DNA of 64,000 bases from Woeseiaceae bacterium (GTDB lineage Bacteria > Pseudomonadota > Gammaproteobacteria > Steroidobacterales > Woeseiaceae): NCBI GenBank assembly GCA_021773135.1, contig JAJFKP010000048.1, positions 45,075-109,074 on the forward strand, given 5' to 3'. Made by a program: the position numbers and the translations under genes. This document shows positions 46,885 to 57,123 of this stretch, piece after piece. The stretch's first letter is position 1; each line of letters opens with the position of its first letter. The notes beneath the pieces were generated by a model. The model searched no databases and had not been told where the DNA came from. It worked only from the letters and a program-made list of their open reading frames with translations.

Positions 46885-47335
46885 TTACTGCATCCGGCTC
46901 GGCAAAAAACTGTCTGAACGTGAATGCCTCCTCGGTCGGGCCATTCAGCCCGAGAACCTGCAAACGATGTTTTGCTTCAGTCGGTGTCGGTAGCGTGCCG
47001 GCAGGCTGCCACCAAAGCGCGAGAATGGGTCCCTTCTGTTGCACGAACCACTCAGCCCGCTTGCGCAGTATCTTGACGTGATCCGTCTTGTAGACGTATT
47101 CCATCAGCGTATCTCTGGATTCCCAGACTGACAGGTTGAACAACATGTTGTCGTCGGCAAAGATATCTTTGCCGGCGGCGGTCTCATCGTCCGCGACATG
47201 GCGCCATACGAATCCCGCTGCTTTTTCGGCCAGGGCATTTATACACCCGAGATTGTCGACAAGCCCGGCAAAAGCCGGATCAGTATAGGCATACCTCGCA
47301 ACACCAATATTTGCCTGCCCGAGGTGCCATTTCAT
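46877..47335 (-). CDS. DUF3291-domain protein
   Basis: A 152-residue protein of the DUF3291 family, a dimeric alpha/beta barrel-like fold related to monooxygenase-like domains. Features are the LGQANIGVARYAYTDPAFAGL start and the LSVWESRDTLMEYVYKTDHVK core, with PILALWWQPAGTLPTPTEAK after it. The function is unknown. Its ATG overlaps the SDR stop by 4 bp. Confidence 0.85.
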   Translation of the reverse strand: MKWHLGQANIGVARYAYTDPAFAGLVDNLGCINALAEKAAGFVWRHVADDETAAGKDIFADDNMLFNLSVWESRDTLMEYVYKTDHVKILRKRAEWFVQQKGPILALWWQPAGTLPTPTEAKHRLQVLGLNGPTEEAFTFRQFFAEPDAVSA

Positions 47336-48171
47336 GATTTTGGTTCCCTGGTTGCATCGATCAGTTTCGCCAGCAGATCTCTTTTCACGCGACGTCCCTT
47401 CGCATCCAGTAACGGCCTGGCGATTTTTCCCAACCAGGGAAACAGGTACATTGCGGTTGTCAATATTCCACTGGCCGGGGGCATCGACTTCTCCAGCTTG
47501 GTATTGGTACAGAGATTCATTATCTCCGCAGCAACTTCATCGGCCGTACTCATCGGTTGCGAAAAGGTCACGTCCGCCACGCCCTCCAGATCAGCCATGA
47601 TGAAGCCGGTATCAACCGGCCCGGGAGACACAACAGCGAGCTTGATTGGTTCGTCCCTGATCTCGTCGGCGAGTGCGTAAGTGAAGGCACGCAAACCTGC
47701 TTTGCTGGCGGAATAGGTGGCTGCCCCGGAAACCGGTGTGCGGCCCGCCAGCGAACCCACATTGATGATTGCTCCGCCACCCGATTCCCGGATATAGGGC
47801 AGCGCAAGGCGGCTGAGGATGACCGGCGCCCTCAGATTGATGTCAATCATTTTGCCCAGTTCATCGGCTTCAATTGAATCGACTCTGCCGCGCACATGAT
47901 GGCCGGCGTTATTGATCAGTATGTGGACGCCATCGAATTCAAAACGCGCTTTCTTGAAGAGGCTCGCACAAGCCTCCTGATCTGCAACGTCCATCGCCAT
48001 GATTTCTACGCGGGTTTGATCGCGCAATTCCTCGGCGATTTCTTCCAGCTGCTTCTTGCCACGTGCGACGAGCATTAGATTCGCACCAGCCGCAGCGAAT
48101 GACCGTGCTGTCGCGGCACCAACACCTGCAGAGCCACCGGTGATGATGACCGTCTTGTTTTTGAAGACCAT
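47332..48171 (-). CDS. Short-chain dehydrogenase/reductase
   Basis: NAD(P)-dependent oxidoreductase of 279 residues. The Rossmann start VIITGGSAGVGAATARSFA, the NNAGHHV loop and the active-site pair Tyr-x3-Lys in ATYSASKAGL are all present. The tail from residue 220 (ADEVAAEIMNLCTNTKLEKS) resembles ketosphinganine-reductase-like SDRs. It overlaps the DUF3291 gene. Confidence 0.88.
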   Translation of the reverse strand: MVFKNKTVIITGGSAGVGAATARSFAAAGANLMLVARGKKQLEEIAEELRDQTRVEIMAMDVADQEACASLFKKARFEFDGVHILINNAGHHVRGRVDSIEADELGKMIDINLRAPVILSRLALPYIRESGGGAIINVGSLAGRTPVSGAATYSASKAGLRAFTYALADEIRDEPIKLAVVSPGPVDTGFIMADLEGVADVTFSQPMSTADEVAAEIMNLCTNTKLEKSMPPASGILTTAMYLFPWLGKIARPLLDAKGRRVKRDLLAKLIDATREPKS

Positions 48172-48242
48172 CTGTCGAGTCTAGACGATGCGCCTAAATC
48201 ATTAAAGCAGATGCAGTGGCTGTATTAGAAGTTCTCGAAGGA

Positions 48243-48256
48243 GCGGCTCTAGCCGC
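48243..48256. repeat. REP-like extragenic palindrome, copy 2
   Basis: GCGGCT-CT-AGCCGC is a perfect inverted repeat in the non-coding gap after the SDR gene. It matches the copy at 10070-10086 over most of about 20 bp. Confidence 0.35.
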
Positions 48257-48282
48257 AATTATTCGACGTATGAACGACTCAG

Positions 48283-48623
48283 TCAGAAGCCCAGGTAACC
48301 GCGGATCTTACGCCAGAGCGAAGATTCCCAGCCATAGACTTCGAGGATTTCCGGATCGAAGTTTGCGACAGGCATGGTGGCTGACGGCTTGATGATCATG
48401 TTGGCTGCCGTCTCATCAGTGGGAATATCCAGGTTCGCGTCGGCGCTTCCTTGCTGTTCAACCAGACCGTCGACGGCGAGGCTCAGCCGCGGCAGAACCG
48501 TGTCGTCAACGATGTCCTCGAAGAAAACGGCGTCCGGATCGAACGCTTCTTTTTCGAGAATAACGCAGTCGGAAAATTTTTCTACTTTACTGATTTCCAG
48601 TCTCCGGTCGAACTAGAGATCAT
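48283..48623 (-). pseudogene. Possible frame-disrupted gene, unknown function
   Basis: From the stop at 48283 to the TAG at 48613-48615 the minus strand is open for 109 codons without any ATG, GTG or TTG in its first two thirds. It reads VEKFSDCVILEKEAFDPDAV, continues with LPRLSLAVDGLVEQ, and ends GWESSLWRKIRGYLGF. An ATG at 48623 in another frame reads MISSSTGDWKSVK and could join by a single shift near the A-run at about 48580. The opposite strand is also open here (48451-48702), so strand assignment is unsure. Confidence 0.35.
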
Positions 48624-48867
48624 TTTGGACCCAACCGGGAGACATCACTGTGAGTCCTCTCACAAGACCGGAATTTCGTCTTTTATTGTATATAGATCAT
48701 AGAGATATAGACGCCCTCGACCATTTTGAGGAGCCAGTTCGGGGACCGGGAGGCCGCTTGGGAAAAGACTTTGCGGCGGCACGGGCTTGTCGGCTGCGTT
48801 ATGTCAAACAGATAGCTGTATTTTGGCAGCTACGGCCGGGTTGTTGTGGCCGTTTGAGCTGAAACAA
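48624..48867. other. Non-coding gap before the rplQ terminator
   Basis: About 240 bp with no frame I can support on either strand, between the uncertain coding stretch at 48283-48623 and the rplQ terminator. Confidence 0.5.
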
Positions 48868-48893
48868 AAAGGCCGAACAAATGTTCGGCCTTT
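48868..48893 (-). terminator. Rho-independent terminator of the alpha operon
   Basis: AAGGCCGAAC and GTTCGGCCTT form a 10-bp stem with a 4-nt loop. On the minus strand it is followed by TTTTTGTTT. It lies 23 bp after the rplQ stop, the expected end of the r-protein transcript. Confidence 0.9.
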
Positions 48894-48915
48894 CCGTAAA
48901 AATTTAAACTGTCGT

Positions 48916-49299
48916 TCAGTCGTCAGCAGCCTGTGCGTCTGCCGGGCCATCGACCAGCTGCACCATAGCCATTGGTGCCGCATCGCCAGGTCGCGGGCCC
49001 AGTTTCAGGATTCGCAAATATCCACCGGGACGCTCTTTGAAGCGCGGTCCCAGGTCCGAGAACAGTTTCCCTACCGCGGCTTTATCGCGCAACCGATCGA
49101 ATGCAAGGCGACGATTTGCCACGCCATCTTCCTTGGCAAGCGTGATTAAAGGCTCTACCACACGACGAAGCTCTTTGGCCTTTGGCAAGGTTGTCTTGAT
49201 CGTTTCATGCTGCACCAGCGAAGTTGCCATATTGCGAAACATGGCTTTGCGATGTGAGCTGTTACGGCCAAGTCTACGACCGGATTTTCTGTGACGCAT
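48916..49299 (-). CDS. rplQ: 50S ribosomal protein L17
   Basis: Large-subunit protein near the tunnel exit. The 127-residue frame starts [20 protein letters not shown], the universally conserved N-terminus, and has the [18 protein letters not shown] segment. It is the last gene of the alpha operon and is followed by a strong terminator. The acidic end (PADAQAADD) is lineage-specific. Confidence 0.97.
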   Translation of the reverse strand: MRHRKSGRRLGRNSSHRKAMFRNMATSLVQHETIKTTLPKAKELRRVVEPLITLAKEDGVANRRLAFDRLRDKAAVGKLFSDLGPRFKERPGGYLRILKLGPRPGDAAPMAMVQLVDGPADAQAADD

Positions 49300-49363
49300 T
49301 TTTCTTCCCTTCTACCGGCAATTTGCGAACAGTGTCATGTGTCGAAGCAAATTGCGGTCATTA

Positions 49364-50365
49364 TTAAATTGCGAGTTCGTGCTCTGGGCGCAGGCTGGCA
49401 GGTGGCCAGTTATCAAGGTGCATACCAAGACCAAGACCATGACCTTCCAGTACTTCCTTGATTTCTGTCAACGACTTCTTGCCAAGGTTTGGCGTCCGCA
49501 GAAGCTCGACTTCCGTACGCTGGACCAGATCGCCAATGTACATGATATTTTCGGCCTTAAGACAATTGGCTGAACGCACCGTCAGCTCGAGTTCGTCGAC
49601 CGGGCGCAACAAAATCGGATCAACCTGATGCTCCGCCGCGGCGCCAACGCCTTCATCCTGACCCTGCAGATCGACAAACACTGACAGCTGATCTTTAAGT
49701 ATGCTGCCAGCACGACGAATCGCTTCCTCAGGATCGATTGTGCCATTGGTCTCGATATCGATAATTAGTTTGTCGAGGTCAGTTCGTTGCTCTACGCGTG
49801 CCGCCTCGACATCGTAGGTAACGCGGTTCACCGGACTGAACGATGCATCCAATTGCAGGCGTCCTATCGGGCCAGACTGCTCCTCAAAAGCCGGGCGGCG
49901 TGTTGCCGCTCGATAGCCGCGACCGCGCTCCACTTTCAGCACCATGTTCAGATGCCCGTCTTTGGTCAGGCTGGCAATCACGATATCGGGATTCATGACT
50001 TCGACGTCATGGTCGAGCTGGATATCAGCGCCGGTTACAACGCCCGGCCCTCTTTTGGATATTCGAAGCTCTGCAGTATCGCGTGTATGCATACGCACGG
50101 CGACCTGCTTGAGGTTCAGAAGGATATCGACGACATCTTCCTGGACACCTTCAATACTGGTGTACTCGTGGAGCACACCTTCAATCTCGGCCTCCGTCAC
50201 TGCCGCTCCGGGCATGGACGACAGCAAAATGCGCCGCAGCGCATTGCCGAGTGTGTGACCGTAACCACGTTCGAACGGCTCAATCGTGACTTTCGCATGA
50301 AGGTCATTGACCGGCGAGACCTTTACGACACGCGGTTTCAGAAACTCGTTAACAGATTCCTGCAT
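49364..50365 (-). CDS. rpoA: RNA polymerase alpha subunit
   Basis: The 333 residues include the assembly domain ([20 protein letters not shown]), the acidic linker and the C-terminal promoter-contact domain with [20 protein letters not shown] and [18 protein letters not shown]. It is adjacent to rpsD and rplQ as usual. A start at ATG 50365 fits the family ([12 protein letters not shown]). Confidence 0.98.
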   Translation of the reverse strand: MQESVNEFLKPRVVKVSPVNDLHAKVTIEPFERGYGHTLGNALRRILLSSMPGAAVTEAEIEGVLHEYTSIEGVQEDVVDILLNLKQVAVRMHTRDTAELRISKRGPGVVTGADIQLDHDVEVMNPDIVIASLTKDGHLNMVLKVERGRGYRAATRRPAFEEQSGPIGRLQLDASFSPVNRVTYDVEAARVEQRTDLDKLIIDIETNGTIDPEEAIRRAGSILKDQLSVFVDLQGQDEGVGAAAEHQVDPILLRPVDELELTVRSANCLKAENIMYIGDLVQRTEVELLRTPNLGKKSLTEIKEVLEGHGLGLGMHLDNWPPASLRPEHELAI

Positions 50366-50380
50366 TGGTGTAACTCCTGA

Positions 50381-51001
50381 CTATTTCGAGTACAGCTCGA
50401 CGACTAGGTTTTCGTTAATATCCGGAAGAATGTCTTCACGATCCGGCAATGACTTGATTGTTCCCGTCATCTTTTTCGCATCCACATCTACCCACTCGGG
50501 AAGCCCGACCTGGGATGCAATTTCAAGTGCGTTTTGAATACGAAGTTGCTTTTTGGCTTTTTCACGAATGCCAACGGCATCGCCGGCACTCACCTGTGCG
50601 GAGGGAATATTGACCAGCTTGCCATTCACTTCGATGCCTTTATGGCTTACAAGCTGACGAGCTTCCGCGCGTGTCGACGCGAATCCCATGCGATAGACGA
50701 CATTATCGAGTCGACCTTCCAGCAGGCGCAGCAGATTTTCACCTGTCGAGCCTTTGAGCTGAGCGGCCTTCTTGTAGTAGTTGCGAAATTGTCGCTCCAG
50801 CACGCCATACATGCGGCGCAGCTTTTGCTTCTCACGCAATTGCGAGCCGTAATCCGACAGGCGCGGTCGACGTTGAGCCGCACCGCCTGGGGGAACATCC
50901 AGCTTGCACTTTGATTCCAGTGGCCGTACGCCACTCTTTAAAAACAGATCCGTGCCTTCGCGGCGGGACAGTTTACATTTTGGTCCAAGATATCTTGCCA
51001 T
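50381..51001 (-). CDS. rpsD: 30S ribosomal protein S4
   Basis: A 206-residue primary 16S rRNA binder and, in gammaproteobacteria, the translational repressor of the alpha operon. The start [20 protein letters not shown] and the S4 RNA-binding domain ([20 protein letters not shown]) are clear. The zinc-type CxxC of some S4 proteins is absent. Confidence 0.98.
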   Translation of the reverse strand: MARYLGPKCKLSRREGTDLFLKSGVRPLESKCKLDVPPGGAAQRRPRLSDYGSQLREKQKLRRMYGVLERQFRNYYKKAAQLKGSTGENLLRLLEGRLDNVVYRMGFASTRAEARQLVSHKGIEVNGKLVNIPSAQVSAGDAVGIREKAKKQLRIQNALEIASQVGLPEWVDVDAKKMTGTIKSLPDREDILPDINENLVVELYSK

Positions 51002-51032
51002 TACTTAGTCTCTGTACACGACCGTTGCGTTA

Positions 51033-51413
51033 TTAAACGCGACGCTTTTTGGGCGGCCGACAGCCGTTGTGAGGAATTGGGGTTACGTCTTCAATGTTCT
51101 GGATACGAAAACCGAGTGCATTCAGCGCACGCACCGCGGATTCCCGTCCCGGTCCTGGCCCGCGAACTCGCACGTCTACATTCTTGACGCCAAACTCGAG
51201 CGCAGCGCGACCAGCCTTGTCCGAGGCAACCTGTGCGGCGAAAGGCGTCGACTTTCGCGAGCCGCGAAATCCGCAGCCGCCAGCCGTCGCCCAGGACAGC
51301 GCGTTACCCTGGCGATCGGTTATCGTAATAATTGTATTGTTGAAGGACGCATGGATGTGTGCAACTGCGTCCACCACATGCTTTTTAGCCTTCTTCTTTT
51401 TTACTTCTGCCAC
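51033..51413 (-). CDS. rpsK: 30S ribosomal protein S11
   Basis: A 126-residue platform protein. [20 protein letters not shown] and the C-terminal [15 protein letters not shown] are characteristic. It is preceded by an unusually long 141-bp gap from rpsM that holds two inverted repeats. Confidence 0.97.
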   Translation of the reverse strand: MAEVKKKKAKKHVVDAVAHIHASFNNTIITITDRQGNALSWATAGGCGFRGSRKSTPFAAQVASDKAGRAALEFGVKNVDVRVRGPGPGRESAVRALNALGFRIQNIEDVTPIPHNGCRPPKKRRV

Positions 51414-51437
51414 GTATGGCTCCTAAGATTTACTTAT

Positions 51438-51486
51438 CAGTTGGCCCAACTGGGAAAACTGTAGCGTTCGTTAATACTTTACAGTT
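51438..51486 (-). promoter_or_regulatory. Inverted repeats in the rpsM-rpsK gap
   Basis: CAGTTGG-C-CCAACTG is a perfect inverted repeat (51438-51452), 24 bp upstream of the rpsK start. AACTGTA (51457-51463) pairs with TACAGTT (51480-51486) beside it. They could form RNA hairpins between rpsM and rpsK, a region where the gap is usually short. Regulation is an inference. Confidence 0.35.
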
Positions 51487-51554
51487 GTGGTATTGGCGAC
51501 CCGCGACCCTTTAGATCCTCGGTATCAATCGCGTTCCACAACGCTGGAAAATCA

Positions 51555-51911
51555 CTATCTCTTAATAGGTCGCCGTGGCCCCTTGCGGGTCCTGGCATTC
51601 GTCTGCGTCCGCTGGCCACGCATTGGCAGCCCGCGCCTGTGACGAATACCCCGATAGCAACCAAGGTCCATTAAACGCTTGATATTCATTGACGTTTCAC
51701 GCCGAAGGTCGCCTTCAACGACAAATTTCGCCACCGCGCTACGTAATTCTGCTACTTCGGGTTCAGCAAGATCTTTAACCTTTGTTTCAGGTGCAATCTT
51801 GGCCGCAGTGCAGATTTGTTTCGCACGAGTGTCACCGATGCCATATATCGCGGTCAGCGCGACCACGATATGTTTATTGATCGGAATGTTTATGCCTGCT
51901 ATTCGAGCCAC
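51555..51911 (-). CDS. rpsM: 30S ribosomal protein S13
   Basis: A 118-residue protein of the head region. It starts [20 protein letters not shown] and ends with a basic [20 protein letters not shown] tail. It is first in the alpha operon. Confidence 0.98.
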   Translation of the reverse strand: MARIAGINIPINKHIVVALTAIYGIGDTRAKQICTAAKIAPETKVKDLAEPEVAELRSAVAKFVVEGDLRRETSMNIKRLMDLGCYRGIRHRRGLPMRGQRTQTNARTRKGPRRPIKR

Positions 51912-51945
51912 TTCAATTACCTTTTAATGTCAGCTGTCGGCCTAA

Positions 51946-52059
51946 CTAGCCTTGTCGCTGCTTATGACGCTTGTCACTGCAAATCACCCGCACAACACCG
52001 TTGCGGCGGATAATCTTGCAATTCCTGCACATTTTTTTTACTGATGCCCTGACCTTCAT
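51946..52059 (-). CDS. rpmJ: 50S ribosomal protein L36
   Basis: A 37-residue protein found by translating 52059-51946: it starts [20 protein letters not shown] and continues with [14 protein letters not shown]. The zinc ligands Cys11, Cys14, Cys27 and His32/33 are present, the C+ (zinc-binding) form. It sits between secY and rpsM. Confidence 0.95.
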   Translation of the reverse strand: MKVRASVKKMCRNCKIIRRNGVVRVICSDKRHKQRQG

Positions 52060-52087
52060 GAGTCGTCTCCCAAATTCGTCCGCCGGA

Positions 52088-53431
52088 CTAGCGAACCGTG
52101 CCGCCGCGACCGTAGTTACGCAGATTGGCTTTTTGCATCATGCCGTCGTATTGATGGCTCATGGCGTGGGCTTGCATCTGCGACATGAAATCCATGGTTA
52201 CGACGACGAGAATCAATAGCGAGGTGCCGCCAAAGTTAAAGGGCACACTCGGATAAAACATTCGGAATATTTCGGGCAACAGGCAGACACCAGCAATATA
52301 CAGGGCACCCCAAAAGGTGAGTCGTGTCAGCACCCGGTCGATGTATTCTGCTGTGTGAGCGCCTGGTCGAATACCTGGCACAAACGCACCCGACCGCTTC
52401 AGGTTGTCGGCGGTATCCTTGGAATTGAACTGGATAGCCGTATAGAAGAAGCAGAAGAAAATGATCAGCGCCGCATACAGAATCACGTAAATAGGCTGTC
52501 CAGGCCCAAGATTGGCGCCTATCGTTTGCAACATGCTTTGCATAAAGCCCGGTTCGGCAGACTGTCCGAAGAACTGCGCAACCGTTGCCGGGAACATCAG
52601 TATGCTTGATGCAAAGATTGGCGGTATAACACCGGACATATTGATCTTGAACGGCAGGTGCGTGCTCTGTGCCGCATACATTTTCCTGCCCTGCTGGCGT
52701 CGCGCATAGTTGACCGTTATCCGCCGCTGCGCCCGCTCCATATATACAACGAAAGTGGTTGCTGCGATGCTGCCGATTAACAGCAGAATGGCGGTTGCTG
52801 CCGACATTTCGCCCGTTCTCACCAGCTCTGCCGTGCCGGCCACTGCCGCCGGCAATCCGGCAACGATGCCCGCGAGGATTATCATCGAAATACCATTACC
52901 GATGCCACGTTCCGAAATCTGCTCTCCGAGCCACATCAGAAACATTGTGCCGGTTACCAGCGTGATGCAGGCCGTAATGAGAAATGCCGGCCCTGGATTT
53001 ACGACTACGCCCGGCTGACTTTGTAGCCACGATGCGGCTGCGATTGACTGGAAGCTGGCAAGCCCGACAGTGCCGTAACGCGTGTATTGAGTAATCTTGC
53101 GACGACCAGACTCGCCTTCCTTTCTGAGCTGCTGCAACGGCTCGACAAGGTGACTCGCCATTTGCATGATAATTGACGCGGAAATGTAGGGCATTATCCC
53201 CAACGCAAAAATACCAAAACGTGAAAGCGCGCCGCCTGAAAAAAGATTGACCAGCGCCAGCATATTGCCGGCCTGTTGGTCGAAAAATGAAGCGAGCGCA
53301 GCCGGATCCACTCCGGGTACCGGAATGAACGTGCCTGTCCGAAATACGATCAATGCTCCTACGAGGAACATTATTCGCTTCTTCAGCTCAGCCAGCTTGT
53401 TGCCTGCTTTCGCGGCATCTGCTGGATTCAT
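52088..53431 (-). CDS. secY: Protein translocase subunit SecY
   Basis: The 447-residue channel subunit of the Sec translocon has ten membrane helices. [53 protein letters not shown] and the C-terminal [14 protein letters not shown] are typical. ATG 53431 with AAGGGA upstream is preferred to TTG 53449, which has no clear ribosome-binding site. A 167-bp gap separates it from rplO. Confidence 0.97.
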   Translation of the reverse strand: MNPADAAKAGNKLAELKKRIMFLVGALIVFRTGTFIPVPGVDPAALASFFDQQAGNMLALVNLFSGGALSRFGIFALGIMPYISASIIMQMASHLVEPLQQLRKEGESGRRKITQYTRYGTVGLASFQSIAAASWLQSQPGVVVNPGPAFLITACITLVTGTMFLMWLGEQISERGIGNGISMIILAGIVAGLPAAVAGTAELVRTGEMSAATAILLLIGSIAATTFVVYMERAQRRITVNYARRQQGRKMYAAQSTHLPFKINMSGVIPPIFASSILMFPATVAQFFGQSAEPGFMQSMLQTIGANLGPGQPIYVILYAALIIFFCFFYTAIQFNSKDTADNLKRSGAFVPGIRPGAHTAEYIDRVLTRLTFWGALYIAGVCLLPEIFRMFYPSVPFNFGGTSLLILVVVTMDFMSQMQAHAMSHQYDGMMQKANLRNYGRGGTVR

Positions 53432-53598
53432 TTTAGGTCCCTTTGCCAACTCAGTTCGTCTCTCGTCTTACTTTTTCAGTTAAAAATACTAGCGTACGTG
53501 CTTTCTTTGAATTTGCTCTATTGTCAATCGCGGCCGAAGGTCAATGTATCTGTCGCCCTACCACCGGCATATCTATCGCGCAGCGATTAAAGCATCGC

Positions 53599-54030
53599 CT
53601 ATTCAACCGTGCCGCCCGCTGCCTCAATCGCAGCACGCGCGCCTTTGGTTACCGCAAGGCCCTTCACTTTCACGGCCTTGTCGATTTCACCCGACTTAAT
53701 AATTTTCACCTTGGAAACCGTCGCGGGCACGAGGTGAAGTTTTTTCAGGCAATCCATGTCAATGACGTCATCCGTTGGGATTGCAAGTTCGTGCAAGCGA
53801 AGTTCTGCGGTTTTTCGCGCCATTCGCGACGTGAAGCCAACTTTCGGCAAGCGCCGTTGCAGCGGCATCTGACCACCTTCAAAACCGACCTTGTGATAGC
53901 CACCGGATCGAGCGTGCTGCCCCTTTTGGCCACGTCCGCAGGTCTTGCCCTGACCCGCCGAGTGTCCCCGGCCAAGTCGCTTGCCGTTGTTCTTTGCGCC
54001 TTTTCCAGGCGTCAATTCGTTGAGACGCAT
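53599..54030 (-). CDS. rplO: 50S ribosomal protein L15
   Basis: A 143-residue protein, starting [20 protein letters not shown] with the conserved [20 protein letters not shown] loop and ending in the typical alanine-rich [14 protein letters not shown] stretch. It directly follows rpmD. Confidence 0.97.
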   Translation of the reverse strand: MRLNELTPGKGAKNNGKRLGRGHSAGQGKTCGRGQKGQHARSGGYHKVGFEGGQMPLQRRLPKVGFTSRMARKTAELRLHELAIPTDDVIDMDCLKKLHLVPATVSKVKIIKSGEIDKAVKVKGLAVTKGARAAIEAAGGTVE

Positions 54031-54031
54031 C

Positions 54032-54220
54032 TCAGACTTCCTCTACCGATACGAGGTACGAAACCTTGTTTATCATGCCGCGATTCTCAGGAGTATCGAG
54101 AACCGTTACGCTCTGCCGTATTTTTCGCAAACCAAGACCTGCCACACACGCCTTGTGACTCTTTAGCCTGCCAAAGCGGCTTTTACGTAGCGTTACTTTC
54201 AACTGTTTCGGGCTTGCCAT
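54032..54220 (-). CDS. rpmD: 50S ribosomal protein L30
   Basis: A 62-residue protein, [20 protein letters not shown] followed by [20 protein letters not shown], typical of L30. It is adjacent to rplO (1-bp gap) and 39 bp after rpsE. Confidence 0.96.
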   Translation of the reverse strand: MASPKQLKVTLRKSRFGRLKSHKACVAGLGLRKIRQSVTVLDTPENRGMINKVSYLVSVEEV

Positions 54221-54259
54221 CGTTCTTGATCTCTTTGTAATAAATGCCTGACAACCAAC

Positions 54260-54766
54260 CTACGCCAGGATTTCCTTAATCTTTTTGCCACGCTTCGCTG
54301 CAATCTGCCGTGGCGAGTGAATGTCTTTTAACGCCCCGATTGTCGCTCTGACGACATTGATCGGGTTTCGCGAGCCATAGCTTTTTGCCAAAACGTTGCG
54401 GACGCCGGCGCATTCGAAAACTGCTCGCATCGCGCCACCGGCAATAACACCGGTACCTTCAGATGCTGGCTGCATATAGACGTAGGTCGCGCCGTGGCGC
54501 CCCTTTTTCGCATACTGCAGTGTTTCATTGGTCAGATTGACCTTGATCATGTTCTTACGCGCCGACTGCATCGCCTTTTGGATTGCGATAGGCACTTCTC
54601 GTGCTTTGCCATAACCGAAGCCAACATGGCCGTTGCCGTCACCGACAACAGTCAATGCCGTAAAGCCAAACTGGCGCCCACCTTTCACAACTTTCGCAAC
54701 ACGATTAACCGTGACCAGCTTCTCGATGAAGTCGTCGGAATTCTGATTTTGATCCATTCTTGCCAT
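54260..54766 (-). CDS. rpsE: 30S ribosomal protein S5
   Basis: A 168-residue protein with the double-stranded RNA-binding-like start [20 protein letters not shown] and [21 protein letters not shown] possible alternative start is ATG 54757. Confidence 0.97.
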   Translation of the reverse strand: MARMDQNQNSDDFIEKLVTVNRVAKVVKGGRQFGFTALTVVGDGNGHVGFGYGKAREVPIAIQKAMQSARKNMIKVNLTNETLQYAKKGRHGATYVYMQPASEGTGVIAGGAMRAVFECAGVRNVLAKSYGSRNPINVVRATIGALKDIHSPRQIAAKRGKKIKEILA

Positions 54767-54804
54767 AACGTTTTCCCGGCCAGCTCGTTAAGCTCAGCCA
54801 ATAA

Positions 54805-55164
54805 TTAGAACTTCAGTCCTGCCTCGCGCGCCGCATCCGCCAGCGCCTTGACGCGACCGTGATAGCGAAATCCAGAGCGGTCAAATGCAACGGTATCGAT
54901 GCCGGCTGCTTTTGCTTTCTCCGCAATCCGTGCACCAACAATCGCTGCAGCCTCTGCGTTACCAGTGCCCTTGGTGCCTTTGCGCACGTCTTTCTCGAGC
55001 GTTGAGGCTGAAGCAAGCACGGTACCGCCGTCGGGGCCAATTACCTGGGCATAAATGTGTCTTGGCGTTCGATGCACGCTCAGCCGATTGACCGCCAGCT
55101 GGTGAATCTTCGCGCGTGCTTTGCGCGCACGGCGCAAACGATTCTGTTTTTTGTCGAGTTTCAT
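54805..55164 (-). CDS. rplR: 50S ribosomal protein L18
   Basis: A 119-residue 5S rRNA-binding protein. [20 protein letters not shown] and [20 protein letters not shown] are characteristic. It lies 12 bp after rplF. Confidence 0.97.
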   Translation of the reverse strand: MKLDKKQNRLRRARKARAKIHQLAVNRLSVHRTPRHIYAQVIGPDGGTVLASASTLEKDVRKGTKGTGNAEAAAIVGARIAEKAKAAGIDTVAFDRSGFRYHGRVKALADAAREAGLKF

Positions 55165-55176
55165 AGCTAAACCTGG

Positions 55177-55710
55177 TTACTTCTTCTTCGCTTCTTTGAT
55201 TACTACGCGTTCGTCAACGTAGCGAACACCTTTACCTTTGTAAGGCTCCGGCGGACGGTAGCGTCGAATTTCAGCGGCCACCTGGCCAACTTTCTGTTTG
55301 TCTGTTCCTTTCACAACCACTTCAGTCTGGCTGGGCGTTTCAACTGAAACCCCCTCCGGCACTTCGTACACAACCGGGTGGGAAAAACCGAGTGTCAGAT
55401 TGAGCTTGCTACCCTGTGCCTGCGCGCGATAACCCACACCGCGCAGCTCCAGTTTCTTCTCAAACCCTTCTGCAACGCCATGCGCCATATTGGCAATCAG
55501 TGCACGTGTTGTGCCGGAAATCGCCGTCGCAAATCGTGATCTTGAACGTGGCTTGACCGTTAAGACCGCGCCCTCCTGCGACACCTCAACCTCGGAATTC
55601 AGGTCCATGGACAAGGAGCCTTTACTGCCTTTGACAGTTACGGTCATTCCCGACTGGCTGAATTCCACGCCCTGCGGCAGGTTAATCGGCTCTTTTGCAA
55701 TTCTGGACAT
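55177..55710 (-). CDS. rplF: 50S ribosomal protein L6
   Basis: A 177-residue two-domain protein starting [20 protein letters not shown] with the conserved [20 protein letters not shown] and the ending [16 protein letters not shown]. Confidence 0.97.
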   Translation of the reverse strand: MSRIAKEPINLPQGVEFSQSGMTVTVKGSKGSLSMDLNSEVEVSQEGAVLTVKPRSRSRFATAISGTTRALIANMAHGVAEGFEKKLELRGVGYRAQAQGSKLNLTLGFSHPVVYEVPEGVSVETPSQTEVVVKGTDKQKVGQVAAEIRRYRPPEPYKGKGVRYVDERVVIKEAKKK

Positions 55711-55748
55711 AATCTGATCTCAATCTCGTTGGATGCTGAGTGCCGTCG

Positions 55749-56144
55749 TTACGAAACGACGCAGAGCACTTCACCACCAATACCTTTTTCCCGGGCCTGC
55801 CTATCGCTCATGACGCCAGCCGAAGTTGAAACAATTGCCACTCCGAGGCCACCCAGAACTTTCGGCAATTCTTCCTTGCCACGATAAACCCGTAATCCGG
55901 GTTTACTGATGCGTTTTACGTTCTCGATGACCGGCGTGCCTTCATAGTATTTAAGCTCTACGTCCAGCATCTTGGTCGCGCCTTCACCCGACGTACCGAA
56001 TCCTGTTATATAACCTTCATCTTTCAAGACCGCCGCAACCGCCTCTTTGGCATTGGATGCCGGCATTGAAACGACTACCTTCCGCGCTTTCTGACCGTTA
56101 CGGATGCGGGTCAGCATGTCAGCAATGGGATCAGTCATACTCAT
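55749..56144 (-). CDS. rpsH: 30S ribosomal protein S8
   Basis: A 131-residue 16S rRNA-binding protein ([20 protein letters not shown], ending [11 protein letters not shown]). In enterobacteria it represses the spc operon by binding near rplE; the binding site was not identified here. Confidence 0.97.
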   Translation of the reverse strand: MSMTDPIADMLTRIRNGQKARKVVVSMPASNAKEAVAAVLKDEGYITGFGTSGEGATKMLDVELKYYEGTPVIENVKRISKPGLRVYRGKEELPKVLGGLGVAIVSTSAGVMSDRQAREKGIGGEVLCVVS

Positions 56145-56156
56145 TCTTGAATCTCC

Positions 56157-56462
56157 CTACCAGCTCGACTTTGTCAGGCCTGGAATTTCACCCTTCATAG
56201 CCGCTTCTCTGAGTTTGTTTCGAGCAAGGCCAAATTTTCGATACACGCCATGAGGCCGCCCTGTAATCGAGCAACGATTGCGTTGCCGCGACGGGCTGGA
56301 ATCACGCGGTAAAGCGCTCAACTTAGCAACGGCAGCGGTACGCTCTTCGTCGCTACTGTTCACGTTACGAATAATTCTTTTGAGCTCCGCTCGTTTGGCT
56401 GCATAACGCTTCACGAGTTTCTCCCGCTTCAGCTCACGCATAATCATGGACTTTTTTGCCAC
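56157..56462 (-). CDS. rpsN: 30S ribosomal protein S14
   Basis: A 101-residue long-form S14. The ending [20 protein letters not shown] is conserved. The CxxC zinc pairs of the short S14 are absent, so this is the zinc-independent form. Confidence 0.97.
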   Translation of the reverse strand: MAKKSMIMRELKREKLVKRYAAKRAELKRIIRNVNSSDEERTAAVAKLSALPRDSSPSRQRNRCSITGRPHGVYRKFGLARNKLREAAMKGEIPGLTKSSW

Positions 56463-56548
56463 GTCTATAGTCTCTCTGTTGTATTCAATTGGCGCATTTG
56501 TCGAAATGTGTTGTCGGAAATCTCTAAAAACGCGTTCTTAAATTTCAG

Positions 56549-57088
56549 TTATTTCTTGAAAGGAAAATTGAACGCTTCTAAAAGCGCCCGCCCTTCGTCA
56601 GCATTACGAGCCGACGTTGAGATTGTGATATCCAGACCTCGAACGGCGTCGATCTCGTCATAGCTAATTTCCGGAAATATTATTTGCTCGGAAACACCCA
56701 TACTGTAGTTGCCCTGACGATCGAACGACTTCGAATTCAAGCCGCGGAAGTCACGAATTCGAGGTATAGCGATATTCACCAGCCGATCAAGGAACTCGTA
56801 CATTCGCTCACGGCGCAACGTCACCTTGCAACCAATTGGATATCCATCACGAATCTTGAAGCCTGCCACTGATTTTCGAGCCAGGGTTTTGACGGCTTTT
56901 TGACCTGCAATTTTTTCCATGTCACCAACGGCATGCTCGAGAACTTTCTTGTCGGCAACAGCCTCTCCTACACCCATGTTCAGCGTAATTTTCGTAATGT
57001 GTGGAACTTCCATTACGTTTTTGAGGCCGAGCTTCTCCTGAATCTTGCTCTTGAGCTCGCTTTCGTATTTTTCCTGTAGTCGTGCCAT
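56549..57088 (-). CDS. rplE: 50S ribosomal protein L5
   Basis: A 179-residue 5S-associated protein. [20 protein letters not shown] and the tail [20 protein letters not shown] are typical. Confidence 0.97.
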   Translation of the reverse strand: MARLQEKYESELKSKIQEKLGLKNVMEVPHITKITLNMGVGEAVADKKVLEHAVGDMEKIAGQKAVKTLARKSVAGFKIRDGYPIGCKVTLRRERMYEFLDRLVNIAIPRIRDFRGLNSKSFDRQGNYSMGVSEQIIFPEISYDEIDAVRGLDITISTSARNADEGRALLEAFNFPFKK

Positions 57089-57123
57089 TTCAATCGTACG
57101 CAGCCGAGGCCGCTCCTAGTGTT

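Noticed and set aside
48650..48862. Plus-strand frame near the rplQ terminator
   Set aside because: Low-complexity, Arg/Gly-rich and without a ribosome-binding site or homologue-like features.
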